NCBI GenBank assembly: GCA_025024175.1
Contig: QCXZ01000041.1
Location: 38,001,786-38,065,785 of the forward strand
Direction of reading: 5' to 3'
DNA: 64,000 nt
Origin: Rhyzopertha dominica
Taxonomy: Eukaryota > Arthropoda > Insecta > Coleoptera > Bostrichidae
Position 1 is the stretch's first letter; every line of letters begins with the position of its first letter. The position numbers and the translations under genes are program-made. The notes under the pieces are model-generated. The model saw only the letters and a list, made by a program, of their open reading frames with translations. It was not told where the DNA came from and made no database searches. This document shows, piece by piece, positions 13,458 to 25,980 of the stretch.

Positions 13458-14502
13458 GTAGAGTGTCCTGAAATTACACCGACAACGTTTAGATAACTAC
13501 AGATCGAATGAACTCAATTTATCGAAAAAAAGTTTAATAAAAACTATTCGTTTTTGAGTGACAGACCTCCAGAGTTTGACAGAAAAATTGAATTTTCGTT
13601 AGTAGCTCCGTAAACAATTAACATACGATAACGAATTCCTGCAGTTGACTGTGATTCGTTTAGACACACTATTTTGCAAACCGGAAGTGGTTTTTTTTTC
13701 TGGGGTAGAACACCGCCGTGAAAACTGCAGCCAAAGATAGCAGCCTAAATTTCCCAAGTACTAAATAAAAGTTGCGGCTCGGTTATACCCTACGGCTATA
13801 ATTAGGAAAACATAAATTACGGTTGCATTCTAACGTGTTTATAAATAGTAAACAGTTACGAAAAATATGCTAAAATAAACAGTTATTTATATCCCAGTTA
13901 ATAGAGTTGGTGTCACGTCAGATCTTTAGCAGAAAAATTTCCTTGTTGAAAAGCAATCGATTTTCGAAAACAGATTTAATTCCACTACCTCGAGGACCTA
14001 GTTATTAACAATGTATATAAACCATTATTTATATCCCAGTTAGTTGGTGCCACGTAAGTTCTTTGACAGAAAAATTGAAGGAGTACAGGTAAGTCAGCTT
14101 AAGAACTTATTACGTGGCACTAACTCTATTAATTGGGATAATTGTTTATAAACATTGTTAGTCCTCGAGAAAGTGCAAGTAAATCTGTTTTTGCAAGTCG
14201 ACGACATATGTAGGTTACAAGAAATTAATATTGTTTATTGCAGGTGTACCCTGGAAGCGAAGGAACCTCTTCCTTATTTGCAAAAGTTGTCAAATTTTTC
14301 ACGAGTAGTGTCTAAACGAATCGCGGTCAACAGCAAAAATTCGTTATCGTATGTTAATTCTTTATGGAGTATTAACAAAAACTCAATTTTTCCAAAAACA
14401 AAAAAGTTTTTGGGTAACTTTTGTTCGATAAATCGTGCTCATTCGATTCCCTGAATCTACAGTTATCTAAACGTTGTCGGTGTAATTTTGGGACACCCTG
14501 TA
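13458..14502. mobile_element. Foldback element (about 1.05 kb, non-autonomous)
   Basis: The outer ends are inverted copies: TGTAGAGTGTCCTGAAATTA near 13458 matches the reverse complement of the sequence ending at 14502, which reads TACAGGGTGTCCCAAAATTA, and the match continues through CACCGACAACGTTTAGATAACT. Pairing reappears further in: the segment near 13873-13925 containing CCCAGTTAATAGAGTTGGTG is inverted at 14100-14157, and the 'CGTTTAGACAC' block near 13660 is inverted near 14310. A third partial copy of the inner block lies at 14008-14060. No transposase ORF is present. The family is unknown. The terminal ACAGGGTGT is shared with a motif at 18689. Confidence 0.75.
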
Positions 14503-14504
14503 TA

Positions 14505-17500
14505 TCATACATACCTATATTATAATAATGAACTATGTTTTTGTGAGCTTATCTTGACTCTAATTGAAATCAGCAGTAAATGCAGAACAAACTTTTTTCA
14601 ATGGATAAGTTTAATAAAACAACACGCAAGACACAGCAATGCCAGTTTGGTGTCACTACCCATCTAGCAATATTACTTGTATATGTAAGTAAACGAAACT
14701 TCATCAGCTATATTTGCATATTGTCCTGGATATTTCCGAAAATTTACAAAATAGGCCACATCATCTAATAGATGGTAGAAAAAAAAACAGTAGTTCAGGG
14801 ATAAATTCAAAAACGTTGCTTTTGTAGAACACATTAGTGGGTATGTACGTAAAAGGTGTAGGTAAATAATACACCTATACACTACTCAGGCTACAACAGA
14901 ACTATAGATAAAAATTGAGTTTAATATAAGAATGACATTAGACGGCATAAATGTATTGTAAGTAAAGGTTAATTGGTTGTTCATCACTGATACTCTTTAT
15001 GTTAATATTAGTCATATCAGTTATTTGCTTTTCAAGAAAGTAAAGTAATATATATTTTATTGCGCTCGATACTGCATGCGTAGTGATAATAGTCACCATT
15101 ATTTAAGGCCCAATTCCAACCTCTACAATCATTATGTCATATACGTACATGCAGAGGACTAATTATTCCTTAAGGTCAAAAAAAGTAATGAGAATTTCTG
15201 TGCACAATTATTTTACAAACCGCTTCTCGAATACATTAGCCACGCGATTTTTTTTAGTAGATTGACAACTCGTGCAAAATTAGCATATATTTAGTGCGTA
15301 TTGATTATACGAATTGAATTAGACGTATAATACAATTAAATTTGCAAAGAAGGTTGAACCAGGTATTCATAAGCCAAATTGAATGCAAACGAAGGGCAAA
15401 AATTATCAATAAAACGCACATGCAGTTTTTAAGTACCTACGCATCATTAGTATCTAATGCAAAACAATATTATATTATATATTTTTTATATATATTTGTA
15501 TTACAAAGAATTGACTGAGACGCGTGAACCGTTACTGGTTTTGAACAACTCTGTGAGGCTGAGGAATCTAAATGGCCTTTTTTCTATTTTTCAAATGATT
15601 TTTCTTTGTTTTATTACTTGTAGTTTTTTGGAATGTATAGTATACAGAAAAATATATAGAAAATAATGTGGTTGCCGTGATCTCCTTTTTCAAGAAAAGT
15701 TCAGTGATGTAAACAGATATTGGCTAACTTGAATTGCTTTCGATGTACCATTTCATGGTAAATTATTATATATGAATTCCCAGAAGCGACATTGTATAGA
15801 AACCGTAATTTTTAAGTTCTGTAAATATGAAACAGTAAAAATACTTGAGAGTTAAATATTCGCAAATACAACAAATTCTATTTAAATATTTGTAATACTA
15901 TTTATGACAGTTTTTGTAATAATAAACTTACCTCGTTTGCTTAGGTGTGTTACATCACATTAATGCTGATTATCTACTGTAGTTAAACAACATACGCTAA
16001 ACTACTTAAGCATCAACTTACCTTTAGCTTTGTACAAAATCTTCTAGGATTAATTTGCTTATAATGGTAATGTGATGTAATTGTACCAGTATTCAGCGTG
16101 TATATAGGAGCACTATCTTACCTTTAGAAGAACTTGGCACACATTTTGTAGACCCCTGCTGTTACAAACCGAAACTATTTTGTAACACCGATTTGCCTTT
16201 GTAACTAGTTAAACTGGATATTTTAAAGTAAATTGTGAACAAAATGCAATCCCAAACATTTAATACGGATTTACTTGCCATTTTCACAGACACTATTCCA
16301 AATGTTTCCAGTATAATAATCCAGTTCCATGAAAAGTATCTAAATGCAGGTGCAAATGTTCAACAGCGTTATGTCTTATCCGTATAATGACCGTAATAAC
16401 ATCTTAATTGTAGAGGTTATTGTCATTAGGCTATATCAGTTTTCTTCGAATTACTAATCCTTCAAATAAGTATTTTGAAAAGGCAAAAGCACGAAATCGC
16501 ACAACTTAACTCCCAACCTGTATACAACGCCCGAAATGGGAAGGTATCTTATTGTAAAATTTAACACTAGTAATAAAGTTATATAAACATGAGTAGTGAT
16601 TATTCGTTCATCGTGTGATAACAGAGCCATTGTGAAATAAGCAATAATAGAACTCATCAAAAAAAGCTGAAGCGTTACGTTAAGTAAATTATATCGAAAG
16701 AGACATGCCCAAATTGGACACTCCTTTCATGTTATAAATTCTCAGAAAAAAAGAATGTTTATTATTTTTGACGAATTCCTATTTATCCCTTTCGCTGAAA
16801 TGAAGTATCTTTCAGTAATAATAAATATCTAGTTGTTACATTTGCATTTTGCGGGGAGTATACTCCTCCACATAGGTTTACAGTTCAATGTTCAAGTAAC
16901 TTTCAAAAATATTACAATAATTTTGTACATTTGTTATAGAACTTGAGGGTTCCAATATGGATATACTAAAATTGTATAACTATGTTTCTATGATACATGA
17001 TTTAATGATATTTGTAAACCATGCAGAGGAGAATAGGGGGACAAAAATAAGCATCTAAAGAACTAAAAGTGAAATTTTATCAGAGAATGTACAATTTCCC
17101 TATTACTTTGGTGTAGTTTTAAACATAAACAACATATTTCATCTTCATAGTTTCGAAAAATTGTAATAATGACGTTAGACAGAAATACTGTTGCATAAAT
17201 TTGAGTATCTGCAGAGATTGAAGTGTTTGAAAAATTGATAAAATTAAGCAATTCATAGTAATGCTAAGAATCTATTTACAGTCTGTTGTCAGAAAGATAC
17301 TTCAAGCCAAACAAAATGTTATTTCTCTGCAATAAAAAAGCGTTTGTGACACTGGTCAATATTATTTAAAAACGAACAAAAATGGAATGTTAAAGTTCTT
17401 ATAAACCCAATAAAAGCAGATTCCGCGTAGTATTTATTTAGTAATAGTTTCTGAATACTGGAGTAATCTCTAGATATAATGTTTGCAAACATGATAATGA

Positions 17501-18107
17501 TAGCAAATCTTGCTGAATGCAAAATAATAACATAGGAAGAAAGTGCTTATTTATCGTGCACGCAATTGCGCTGGAATTTGGTTTTCTTTTATCCCACAAG
17601 AAAAAACAATACTCTCATACCGAAAGTTGCATTTAAATTCCCTTTAGACAAGTGGCAACAATCCAGAAAGGCTCTGTCCCCTAGTTCCCATGCGCAGCAT
17701 GCCTGCCCTAGCTCCAAGGGAAAACAACCCTACGCGAGTGGTTGATTTAGGTCGTTTTTCACTTTCTGACGTATTTAACGGTATTGAACACCGTGCCATG
17801 TCAGTTGGTGTTTGTGTGCTGGAAGTGACATAACTCGAATCGTTTGCAGCTTAGAGGACATTAAGGTAATTAAGCGTATAACAAGCGTATTCAAGATCAA
17901 GGTATCCGTAGATAATTGACTGTATATCTATAACTGAGAAATTTTCAACGTCAAGGACGAGGAAACCCATATGACGTTTCAAGATTATATAATGACACCG
18001 TGCAGTTTATACATAACTATTCAGTACAGAATGGGCATCATAATAAGAGTAAGCTAGTAACTATTTCGGCTACAGATAAAATCGCATGCACATAGTCGTT
18101 CTCCCGA
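14505..18107. other. AT-rich intergenic stretch
   Basis: No gene is supportable. A perfect 13-bp inverted pair (TTACATCACATTA at 15950-15962, inverted at 16068-16080) is the only clear structure. A slightly GC-richer patch lies at 17660-17800 but shows no coding signal. Confidence 0.5.
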
Positions 18108-18297
18108 AATAGTGAATTTTGACTACCTGTATAAATCTTACAAAAAATAGGGCTTGAGGCAGATGATGATTGGTCCGCAATAAAGTACAAACTAGGGATT
18201 CTTCTGTTTAGACGTTTACTGCTCTTTTTGTCTTTCTCCCGAAACAGATGGCCCCATTGTTGGTAAGATTTACATAGTTATTCAAAATTCGCTATTT
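18108..18297. repeat. Imperfect inverted repeat, 37-bp arms
   Basis: The arm at 18108-18144 (AAATAGTGAATTTTGA then TATAAATCTTAC) is repeated inverted at 18260-18297 with several mismatches and a spacer of about 115 bp. A CTCCCGAAA block lies beside both halves in direct orientation. It looks like a small MITE remnant; no target duplication was found. Confidence 0.5.
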
Positions 18298-18688
18298 TGC
18301 AGAGATGCTCTAAATACTAATGAAGACTCTCTAAGTAGTTTACCTAAAGATATACCTTGTTTACGACACTTTACCGTTTTGATTCTTTAATAAGTTTAGT
18401 GCCTCGTGCTGGTTGTAATATTCCGAACACAAAATAGCGCTGTAAGCACTAACTTTCTTAATTTAAATAGTGCACACTGTATATTATTGAATTTTTGGAT
18501 TCTGCGTTAAATTTTAAGATAACTAAGTACCTAACTTTGGCATAGCTAAATGTTACGTTTTTAAAATAATATTTTTTAAAGAAAGAAATAGAGGCAATTT
18601 TTGTATGCAAAATTTGGCAAATGCAATTTTGCTTAACTGAACACTACTATTTGCTTTATAGCTGCTTACTACTTTTTACTGCGTTACT

Positions 18689-18700
18689 TATACAGGGTGT
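18689..18700. repeat. Isolated transposon-end motif TATACAGGGTGT
   Basis: TATACAGGGTGT followed by TTACTAAATGAGG is identical in its first 12 bases to the reverse complement of the right end of the foldback element at 13458-14502. A matching opposite end was not found within 1 kb, so this may be one end of a truncated relative. Confidence 0.4.
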
Positions 18701-19085
18701 TTACTAAATGAGGTTAAACAATGCAATCTAAAAATGACAATAACTTCCTTATTTTAAAATAATTTTTACCAGTGGGAGTAATAAATTTCTGTTTCTAAAA
18801 ATATAGGGTTGTTGCATGCATAACGTTGCCAGATTTTGAGTTATTCTTAAAAAATGGAATTGTTATTTATTAATGAAAAAGTCATCTATTACCCTTTGTA
18901 AAAATGACAACCTGAGTGTTTATAAAAAACAAAACTAGCAAATTTGTGATTTGCCCAAATGTCTAAAGGTACAAAAATATCGAAAAATGAATTTCAATTT
19001 TGAAAAACTTTCAGATATAAGATAAAAAAAATTTCGGCAAGGTCGCTATCGCTTTAAAACACTGATAAAAAGTTATTAGTCTGAC

Positions 19086-19114
19086 GTTTCGATTACGACT
19101 GTAATCTTGTCCAG
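19086..19114 (-). ncRNA. Decayed hammerhead-ribozyme-like motif
   Basis: On the minus strand the order is CTGGACA, a 6-bp stem GATTAC/GTAATC with loop AGTC, then GAAAC. The hammerhead core is CUGANGA, stem II, GAAA. Stem II and GAAA are intact, while the first core box has two substitutions, so cleavage is not expected. Such motifs are known in the pseudo-LTRs of Penelope-like elements; assignment here is inference. Confidence 0.4.
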
Positions 19115-19572
19115 GACGAAAACCTCAATATTCGTCTGACACGAGTTCAAACGGATACAAAAAGAAATGATCACTAAGTTATTAATGAACACAAATATAA
19201 ATTTGCAATCTCACACGCATATTAGTCCTGAAAAAGAAACCATATTCCATTGAAAATTTACATACCATCCTTCAGTAGAACATAAATCTCAAAGCTTATT
19301 TTCTAAATTAAATATTATTCTTGCTTTTAGTAACAACTGCAGATAAGAAACTTTATTAGGTAACACCCTAGATAAAGAAGACATGTTTGAAACAAANCTG
19401 GACACTATGAAATTATATGCTGTAACTGCCCAAAAAAGTACAAAAAATATAATGCGAATGTTTATATATTATTATTATGTACCATGTGAACAATAGAAAT
19501 AAAGAAAAATCTGCACTATCAACNACGTCAAGAACATCAAACCGTCAACACGCGCCAACTTGAACCCCTTAA

Positions 19573-21487
19573 GAGGGCTCGCCACGCAGAAGACCTTGAG
19601 ATTTCGATAGCCGAATTTTGCTGTCAGGAACTGAATTAGTACAATAAACGTGTCGACCACCCTCTGCAAATCATTTTTTATCTTTATTTATGATGGGGTT
19701 ATGTCTATTTACGATAGGGTCGATCGGTTTGTATTTACAGGCAAATATTTCGTTCTTTCGTAGTTTAGGTGATCTACGGCCGGTTTATAGAAACCGAATT
19801 AAATATTTAATTGCAATTATTTTTTAATTCTGATTAATGTCTATTTTGATCGATCATATATTAAAATATCACGTTAANTTTAGTTTTGCAATAAATTTTA
19901 AAAATAAGGTATTAAAACTCAAAATTTAATGTATATTTCAAAAATTTATAGGTATAATATTCTAAACAATTCGATAAAATCAAAACAAATACCAATTGTT
20001 NAACATAATAAATATATAATATATAGGTTTTATTTAAACAGTGTTAGTTATAAACATTTTACACAATACAGTAGGTATATCATATATAAATGTCACGAAT
20101 TGGCATGCTTCTGNACTGGCGAGGATCTACCAATTCAGGTAAAAGGCATTTTTTATAGAATGTTTCTAAATAAGGTTGCATTTTAGTTTCCCAAAATACG
20201 TCGTCCCTAACAATTTTTTCAATTTTTAATTGATTTGGACCCGTCCACACACCTAACCAACATACTTTTTTTGTGGTATGTGTAATTGGCCTTGGATTTG
20301 GTAAAACCAATCATGTTTCTTATTTACATCCATAAAATTGTTTTTAAATTGCCAAAATGTGATCTTCTTTTGTTGTATAGCTTCTTCTGGTGTCAGTTGT
20401 TATTTGTATGATGTGTATGGACACTTTATTTCGACAATAGTGTCTTCGTCTACGACACCGTCTGGGGATTCTCCTAAAAAATTGTCAACCGGATCAACAA
20501 ATAACCCACATGATTTAATTTCTTGGCCTAATAATTCTTCTAATNCCTTAACAGCTATGTTTTCAAAATGTTTTCTATCTTGAACTGATTTGGCACTTAT
20601 ACAAGATCTATACAATATGCTCTTCACAAGTTTTGCGGTGTTTGTTTGTATTCTTCGTTTACAAACTTTCGCAAAATTTGACGCAGTTAGCAATTTTCTG
20701 CGTTTTTCGAGCCACCTGCCACTTAAACTTTGATAATCGTGTATCGTTTTCTAAATCTATTATTTCTTCTTTGTTTCTTTTTAGCTTATTAAAACATTGA
20801 TTTTCTTCTTCTTGTACTTACGTTGTAGAAACTTATTTTCGGCATACACTAAGCTAAACTATAAAACACTAAACTAAAATTACTTATCACAGTAAAAAAA
20901 TTTAAACGGAATACAAACTAAAAAACATATGCGAAAACTGAACGGAACGCTTGGAATCGTATAAGACCAAAACCCAAATGAAGTAAAAATTTGCATCAAA
21001 CTACAGATGGATCCGGTTCTCGCCATCCGGTCGCATGCAGGTAGTGCCATAAAGTAATTATGCGGTTTCATTTGCGGCGGCACGCTTAACTTGTAAGTGC
21101 CTGTTGTAAATCACCAATTTTTAGCCCAGTTTTAAATCGCAAATCATTCTGCATCATTATTTTTGTTATTTACAAATACCTTTTTGTCGGATTTGCAATT
21201 CTCTCCATAAATAGATGTTTTTACAATGTGACCGAAAGAAATCTGTAAACTCCTTATAGTTTCTGAAATAAACAAGTTTGATGAAATTCTCATTTTTATG
21301 TCTGATTTATCGTGCCATTTAATGACCTTATCAACAAAATTTTAAACTTCCGCTCGGTCAAATTGTAGAAAATTGACTGTTCTTTCAGATGTTCTTTGTT
21401 CTATTAAAATATTTTAATTAATGTTTGGTCTAAAGGCACAGGACGATACATTGAAAGTTCCATAAGAAACTTAGGTGGCGAGGCCTC
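19573..21487 (-). mobile_element. TTAA-flanked element carrying a YqaJ-type nuclease pseudogene
   Basis: GAGGGCTCGCCAC at 19573-19585 is inverted at 21475-21487 as GTGGCGAGGCCTC (12 of 13 match), and each is bordered outside by TTAA (19569-19572 and 21488-21491). Three further C:G bases outside TTAA also match as an inverted repeat, so the exact end is uncertain. TTAA duplication is typical of piggyBac and Kolobok elements, but no DDE transposase is seen. The only cargo recognised is the broken YqaJ nuclease at about 20085-20760. The family is unassigned. Confidence 0.5.
20085..20760 (-). pseudogene. YqaJ-like viral recombinase/exonuclease domain protein, broken
   Basis: YqaJ domains are PD-(D/E)XK-fold nucleases related to phage lambda exonuclease. 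Copies are common in insect genomes, probably carried by transposons. The minus strand reads 'KLLTASNFAKVCKRR', then 'ESPDGVVDEDTIVEIKCPY', which holds the D-x(n)-ExK catalytic signature, then 'DVNKKHDWFYQIQGQ', then 'KKVCWLGVWTG', and a C-terminus 'FYKKCLLPELVDPR'. Breaks: a TAA follows the 'CPYTSYK' segment (about 20398), a frame change occurs in a short A run near 20270, another frame change is needed upstream of 20690, and N bases lie at 20114 and 20545. The catalytic residues are present but the reading frame is not. Confidence 0.75.
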
Positions 21488-21491
21488 TTAA

Positions 21492-23070
21492 GGGCTGTTT
21501 ACATGAACCGCAATTCAAACCATCTACTAAATACGGATCTTACGCCCACTTATCGCAATAGTAAAGTAAAAAATATAATATAAACAAATTCTTTTCTCGC
21601 ATCACACAATTCTGTGCGTATCTATGTTTACGATATGTTTAAATGTTTCTAGTGGTTTAATTTAGTCATACTTGTTAAGAGACCGAAGAAAGCCACTTGG
21701 AGATTCAAATGCTAGCATTTGGTTTTGCCAAAAACAAAAGTTTGGAAGTAGGATCATAAGCAATAGTTTACTACTATTATTCAATAATAATCTCTACTGT
21801 TGATTATTACCTATAAGGAGGTTGTTCTGAATTTTCAATTTATTAGTTTCTCCGTAAAGTGATTGCCAATAAATGAAAATTGAGCATAGTGAAGATAAAA
21901 AAATGAACTTAGGTATATAGTATATAGGCTAGACATTCTTAAAAATTAAATACTGGATTAAGTCGTAAACACCGTATATATAGGAGTAAGCTTTACACAC
22001 TTACTTATTTACACCATGACAACTACTTATGTATACATTAAGAACTTGAGCTAAACACAACTTTGTAACACTCAATTATGTCCCCGTGTAAATTGTAACT
22101 TTCTCGCTCACAATCTGACCACCTGCAATAGATCGCCATTGTTTGATTTAAACAAAAAAGTCCTTGTAGTATAAGTTTAAATTATAATTTTAAAGACGTA
22201 TTTGTATAAAACTGACAATTGTATTGCCATAAAACAAAATCTAATATAAATACACCGGTAGGCTCGGTTTTCTCTGCAAAGTATTGGTCTCTAATCGGAT
22301 GACTGATTGAAGAAACGGTATCTGGGAGCTAAAATTCTTGAAGGGCTGCTGTGCGCCTTGGCTATACAGTGGCTCTTCTATCTTGAAAATTTCACATTAT
22401 AGCAAAGGTACTGCTATCAACGCAAAGAGCAATATCTCAGAAAGATAAACCCACATCCTAACTACATTTCGAGCTCTATATCAAAATTATTTCCACGATA
22501 GTATTTCTAACTACTCTTGCTTTAGGATTCTGAGTAATAAAAATAATAGCATGTTATTTTTTATCAGAAGGAGCCAAGAGATAAAAAAATTATATAAGAA
22601 AAACTAGAAGAGATAACATGCTGACATTTTAATCATTTTTGTATTCAATTACGACTATCATATGGCAAAAACCACAATATTATTTTTTCTTCGTGCTGCA
22701 GTTCTGATGTCATGCAGTTCAATTTGTTAAATTGAGATTGCATGATGGTATAATTAAATTCGTTTAGTATAAACACGTCCGGGTTAAGCTTATAAGCAAA
22801 ATTCTATTGACGAAATTAAAACTGCCTTTAGTTGCAATTAATTGTAGAGGTGGAAATATAATTTGGACAAGTGGAGCTAACACCTAATGCTTAAACCTTG
22901 TATTCAGTGTAAACAGTTACTGGCTGTTATAAACTGTAGTCCATATTTATAATCATAATGATAATCATTTATTTCTGTTTTAACAGTAAGCTTTTTACAC
23001 TCATCAATATATAATAGATTCACAATACAGAGTATTAAACATAGTTATAACACTTATCATACAATAGAAA
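21492..23070. other. AT-rich intergenic stretch
   Basis: No ORF with recognisable content and no repeat structure was found on either strand. Confidence 0.5.
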
Positions 23071-23079
23071 GTAACTTAG

Positions 23080-23542
23080 GATAAACGATTAGAATCAGTG
23101 AACCGATCGCCAATTCTCAATAAAGCGCATGTAACACGCTTCAGAGAGTAGATTTTTTTATACATTTTTTAAAAGTTACTATATCGAGCACGTTAACGTG
23201 AATAGGTAGAGCATTATAAGATTTCGTACTATATCTCATGGTTGAAGAATTTAGATTAGTTTTGTGTCGTAAGTTCATGTTATTTCTAATATTATATGTA
23301 AGAACGTCTCGGTTTGAGGAAAAGTTTTGTAGTTTACATATGATATTCAGTATAGTCTGAAGGATGTGCGAGGGCGTTGTCAGGATTTTATATTCAATGA
23401 AAGCCTCGTGACAATCATCTGCAAAATTTAATAATGTAACAATTCGTAATACCCTCCGTTGCAATTTAAGTATTCTTGCCATTTTACATGAATGACCCCA
23501 CAACAACAAGTATATGTATAGAGGTACATTTAATGTATGCAA
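23080..23542 (-). pseudogene. Non-LTR retrotransposon (Jockey/CR1-type LINE), C-terminal fragment
   Basis: The minus strand encodes the segment after the RT domain that is typical of insect LINE pol proteins: 'LLWGHSCKMARILKLQRRVL', then an 'FIEYKILTTPS' block, 'NRDVLTYNIRNN' and 'KSYNALPIHV', ending in 'FKKCIKK'. After a stop, a second frame reads 'SEACYMRFIENW', which is the expected last segment, so the C-terminus is frame-broken. The RT palm with YADD lies beyond the 5' end and is absent, so this is a 5'-truncated insertion, as is usual for LINEs. No poly-A tail or duplication was identified. Confidence 0.7.
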
Positions 23543-23545
23543 ATT

Positions 23546-25100
23546 GCTGATAGCTTACGGGTCATCACGATGTACTCTTTAGCTCTATTTACAACACATA
23601 ACCAAAATAGAAAAATCACCTTCGTTAAGTTTTATAGCATTCTTGTCATTCGTTGCATAAGTAGGTCAATAAGAGTATAAACATATCGCAAAAAGTCGAG
23701 ATTACTGTTTTAATGCAGACAGCAAAAAATTAGTAAGATATAAGATATAAATAAGTTAGATTAATTTTAAAAGTGATGTTATTTATTTCAATCTTCAATA
23801 AAAGAAAAAGTTTTTCTCGTTGTATGAACACTAAAGTTATAATACAATGATTGAACTAAACAGATGGTCCGCATCTATTGTACTTGTTAAAGTAGCGGAT
23901 TATCACTTAAGAAGATACCTATATCCGACTTAGTCTTGCAACTTTTTGCAATTTACAGTTAGAAGGTTAAAAACTAAATCAATGCATGGCGGTGTCCTTG
24001 CACATTCACACGCTGCACCCGGAAAGTGCGACAATGTGTTACATTCCGTCACATGGAGCTAAGAGAATCTAAGACATCTTTGCAACAATAAAGTAAAGAG
24101 TCCAAAAAATCATTTTCCTGGGCGTATTATCAATGTACGTCAATTTATACATTTTTTTAATAACTAGCTTTATTTATTAAAAGTGTGATTCACTTTATCT
24201 ACCATTGCAAGGTAAAGAAAGGCACCCAATTAAAGAAGCGTTTTTTCTTCATTTTAGACTTATAGTGGGCAAAGTGAATCAATCTGGAAAAAATAAAATG
24301 TATCTCAACTAAATAATAATTTTACAGCAAAAATACAGAAACGCCTTATTTGAACTAACTCCAGTAAGGATCATAATAAAAGACAGTTGGAAAGATAAAC
24401 TTCCACGGTCTCGTTTAATCAGTTTTATTGATATAGTTAATGATTGGCAAAAAGTTGAGCCCCCGTAATAAGTTCAAAAAATTTAACAAATTAAGAATAA
24501 ATAATAATATATAGAAAGAGTAACGAGTAGACACGGGCTCATTTACCAGTCTTAGGAAAAACTTAAAGGTGCACTCGTTTAGTTCCAGGTAATATTACAA
24601 AAAATAAATTTATTCATAATTCTTTGGAACTCCTCACACATCCCTCCTTACTCCTACAATTAAACATTTTATTAAAACACGTGCCTTCAACATATGTCCA
24701 CGCATACCTCACTTGTTTTAGAAAATGGCGCAAAACTAATAAACATATAAATCGTCCTAATGTTACGTAGCTAATGGAGAACATGGAATCAACGCATTAG
24801 AATCTAACTGACCCGGTGGATTACCTTTACTGATTCACTTAACCCTGTTTGACGGTTTTCAAACAAATCTTTTATTTTTCTGTCGATATTTTGTATGAAA
24901 CTTTAATGATTTTAGTTGCCATATAATTTCAATGCTGTTCAAAAACGTTAGCCACATTTATTTACAATAAATTATAATTAAGTTAGTAATTATAGTAATA
25001 ACTTGATAGTTATTTTGTATTTAATGTGAAATAGTTTTACTGCCAACAACTTGATGCAAAATAAAACATTATGCTTGATATGTTGGATAAAAATTGAGTT
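23546..25100. other. AT-rich intergenic stretch
   Basis: Nothing supportable was seen apart from random short ORFs. It is AT-rich throughout. Confidence 0.45.
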
Positions 25101-25109
25101 TATTTAGAT

Positions 25110-25140
25110 GTTTTGGCCAGAGATCTAGCATTCATCAGTT
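25110..25140 (-). ncRNA. Decayed hammerhead-ribozyme-like motif
   Basis: The minus strand reads CTGATGA (25138-25132), a stem GCTAG/CTGGC with one G:U pair closing loop ATCT, then CAAAAC. The first core box is perfect CUGAUGA. The second core box GAAA has become AAAA, which should abolish activity. It probably derives from a Penelope-like pseudo-LTR or similar element. Confidence 0.45.
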
Positions 25141-25591
25141 TTATTATATGGAAGTTACAAAAGGTTCTACCTAGATGTAAGGTCAGAAACATTTTTTATA
25201 TAAATTGCACCGTTTATTGTTCCCGTAAGGTTTGGACGTGAAAAGAACGCGCAGTGTGCTTATATTGCATTATTGTTATTGTTTAAAAAATAAACAGTGA
25301 AAAACGGTGTATCTTTTAGATATTACATTGCTGTGTAATAAGAAATCAAAAATAAATATATAAACGTCAATACCGATAGTCTTAACAACTAGAACGATCA
25401 GCTAATTAACAAATAACAAATGCAAGCCTCGTCTTTTTAGACGTCATTCCAACAAAAAGAAAAAGGATGTCCTACAGCTACAAGAACTCACCGAAACCGA
25501 AAGAAGACAAAATAGATTTAAGGGAAAAGAGAAGCCGCTTAGAACAATATTTACGCCTAGGACCAAGAGAATCGCCGTGAATTTTCGTTAA

Positions 25592-25980
25592 TAATGTGTT
25601 CTAGTGTTGCATCCTTGTGTTTGTGTTGCGATTATTGTTGTCGTCGTTATAGTGAGGTAGTTCCTCGTATCCAGCCAAGTGTATGCAAGAAGTTACACAA
25701 TTGTGGTAAATACAGAAACCACCTACGGAGCACAAGTAAGCGATTGGACAAACATAGATGAAATCACACGATGAAACGCCAACATCATCTTGAAAGGGCA
25801 ACCTAAACAAGATACAGAAATCGAACAACTACATGAAATTCTAAGAATTTAATTCACAATGTGTCCTAGTGTTATGTACTTATGTTAGTGTTACTATTAT
25901 TATTGTTGCTATTGCTATAGTGAAGCAGTTCCGTGTATCTAGTTAAGTGTATACAAGAAATTACACAGTNGTGGTAAATA
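25592..25980. repeat. Diverged direct repeat, two copies of about 120 bp
   Basis: Copy 1 (25592-25712) and copy 2 (25858-25980) share the frame AATGTGTYCTAGTGTT ... TATAGTGARG ... AAGTGTATRCAAGAARTTACAC ... GTGGTAAATA, in that order and at equal spacing. They are offset by 266-268 bp. The sequence between them differs. A diverged tandem duplication or two transposon ends is possible; the family is unknown. Confidence 0.6.

Noticed and set aside
15925..16125. Three AGGTAAG-type splice-donor matches on the minus strand
   Set aside because: No exon-like reading frame or acceptor accompanies them.
19475..19669. 64-codon ORF on the minus strand crossing the TTAA/TIR end
   Set aside because: It spans the element border and contains an N; no motif is seen.
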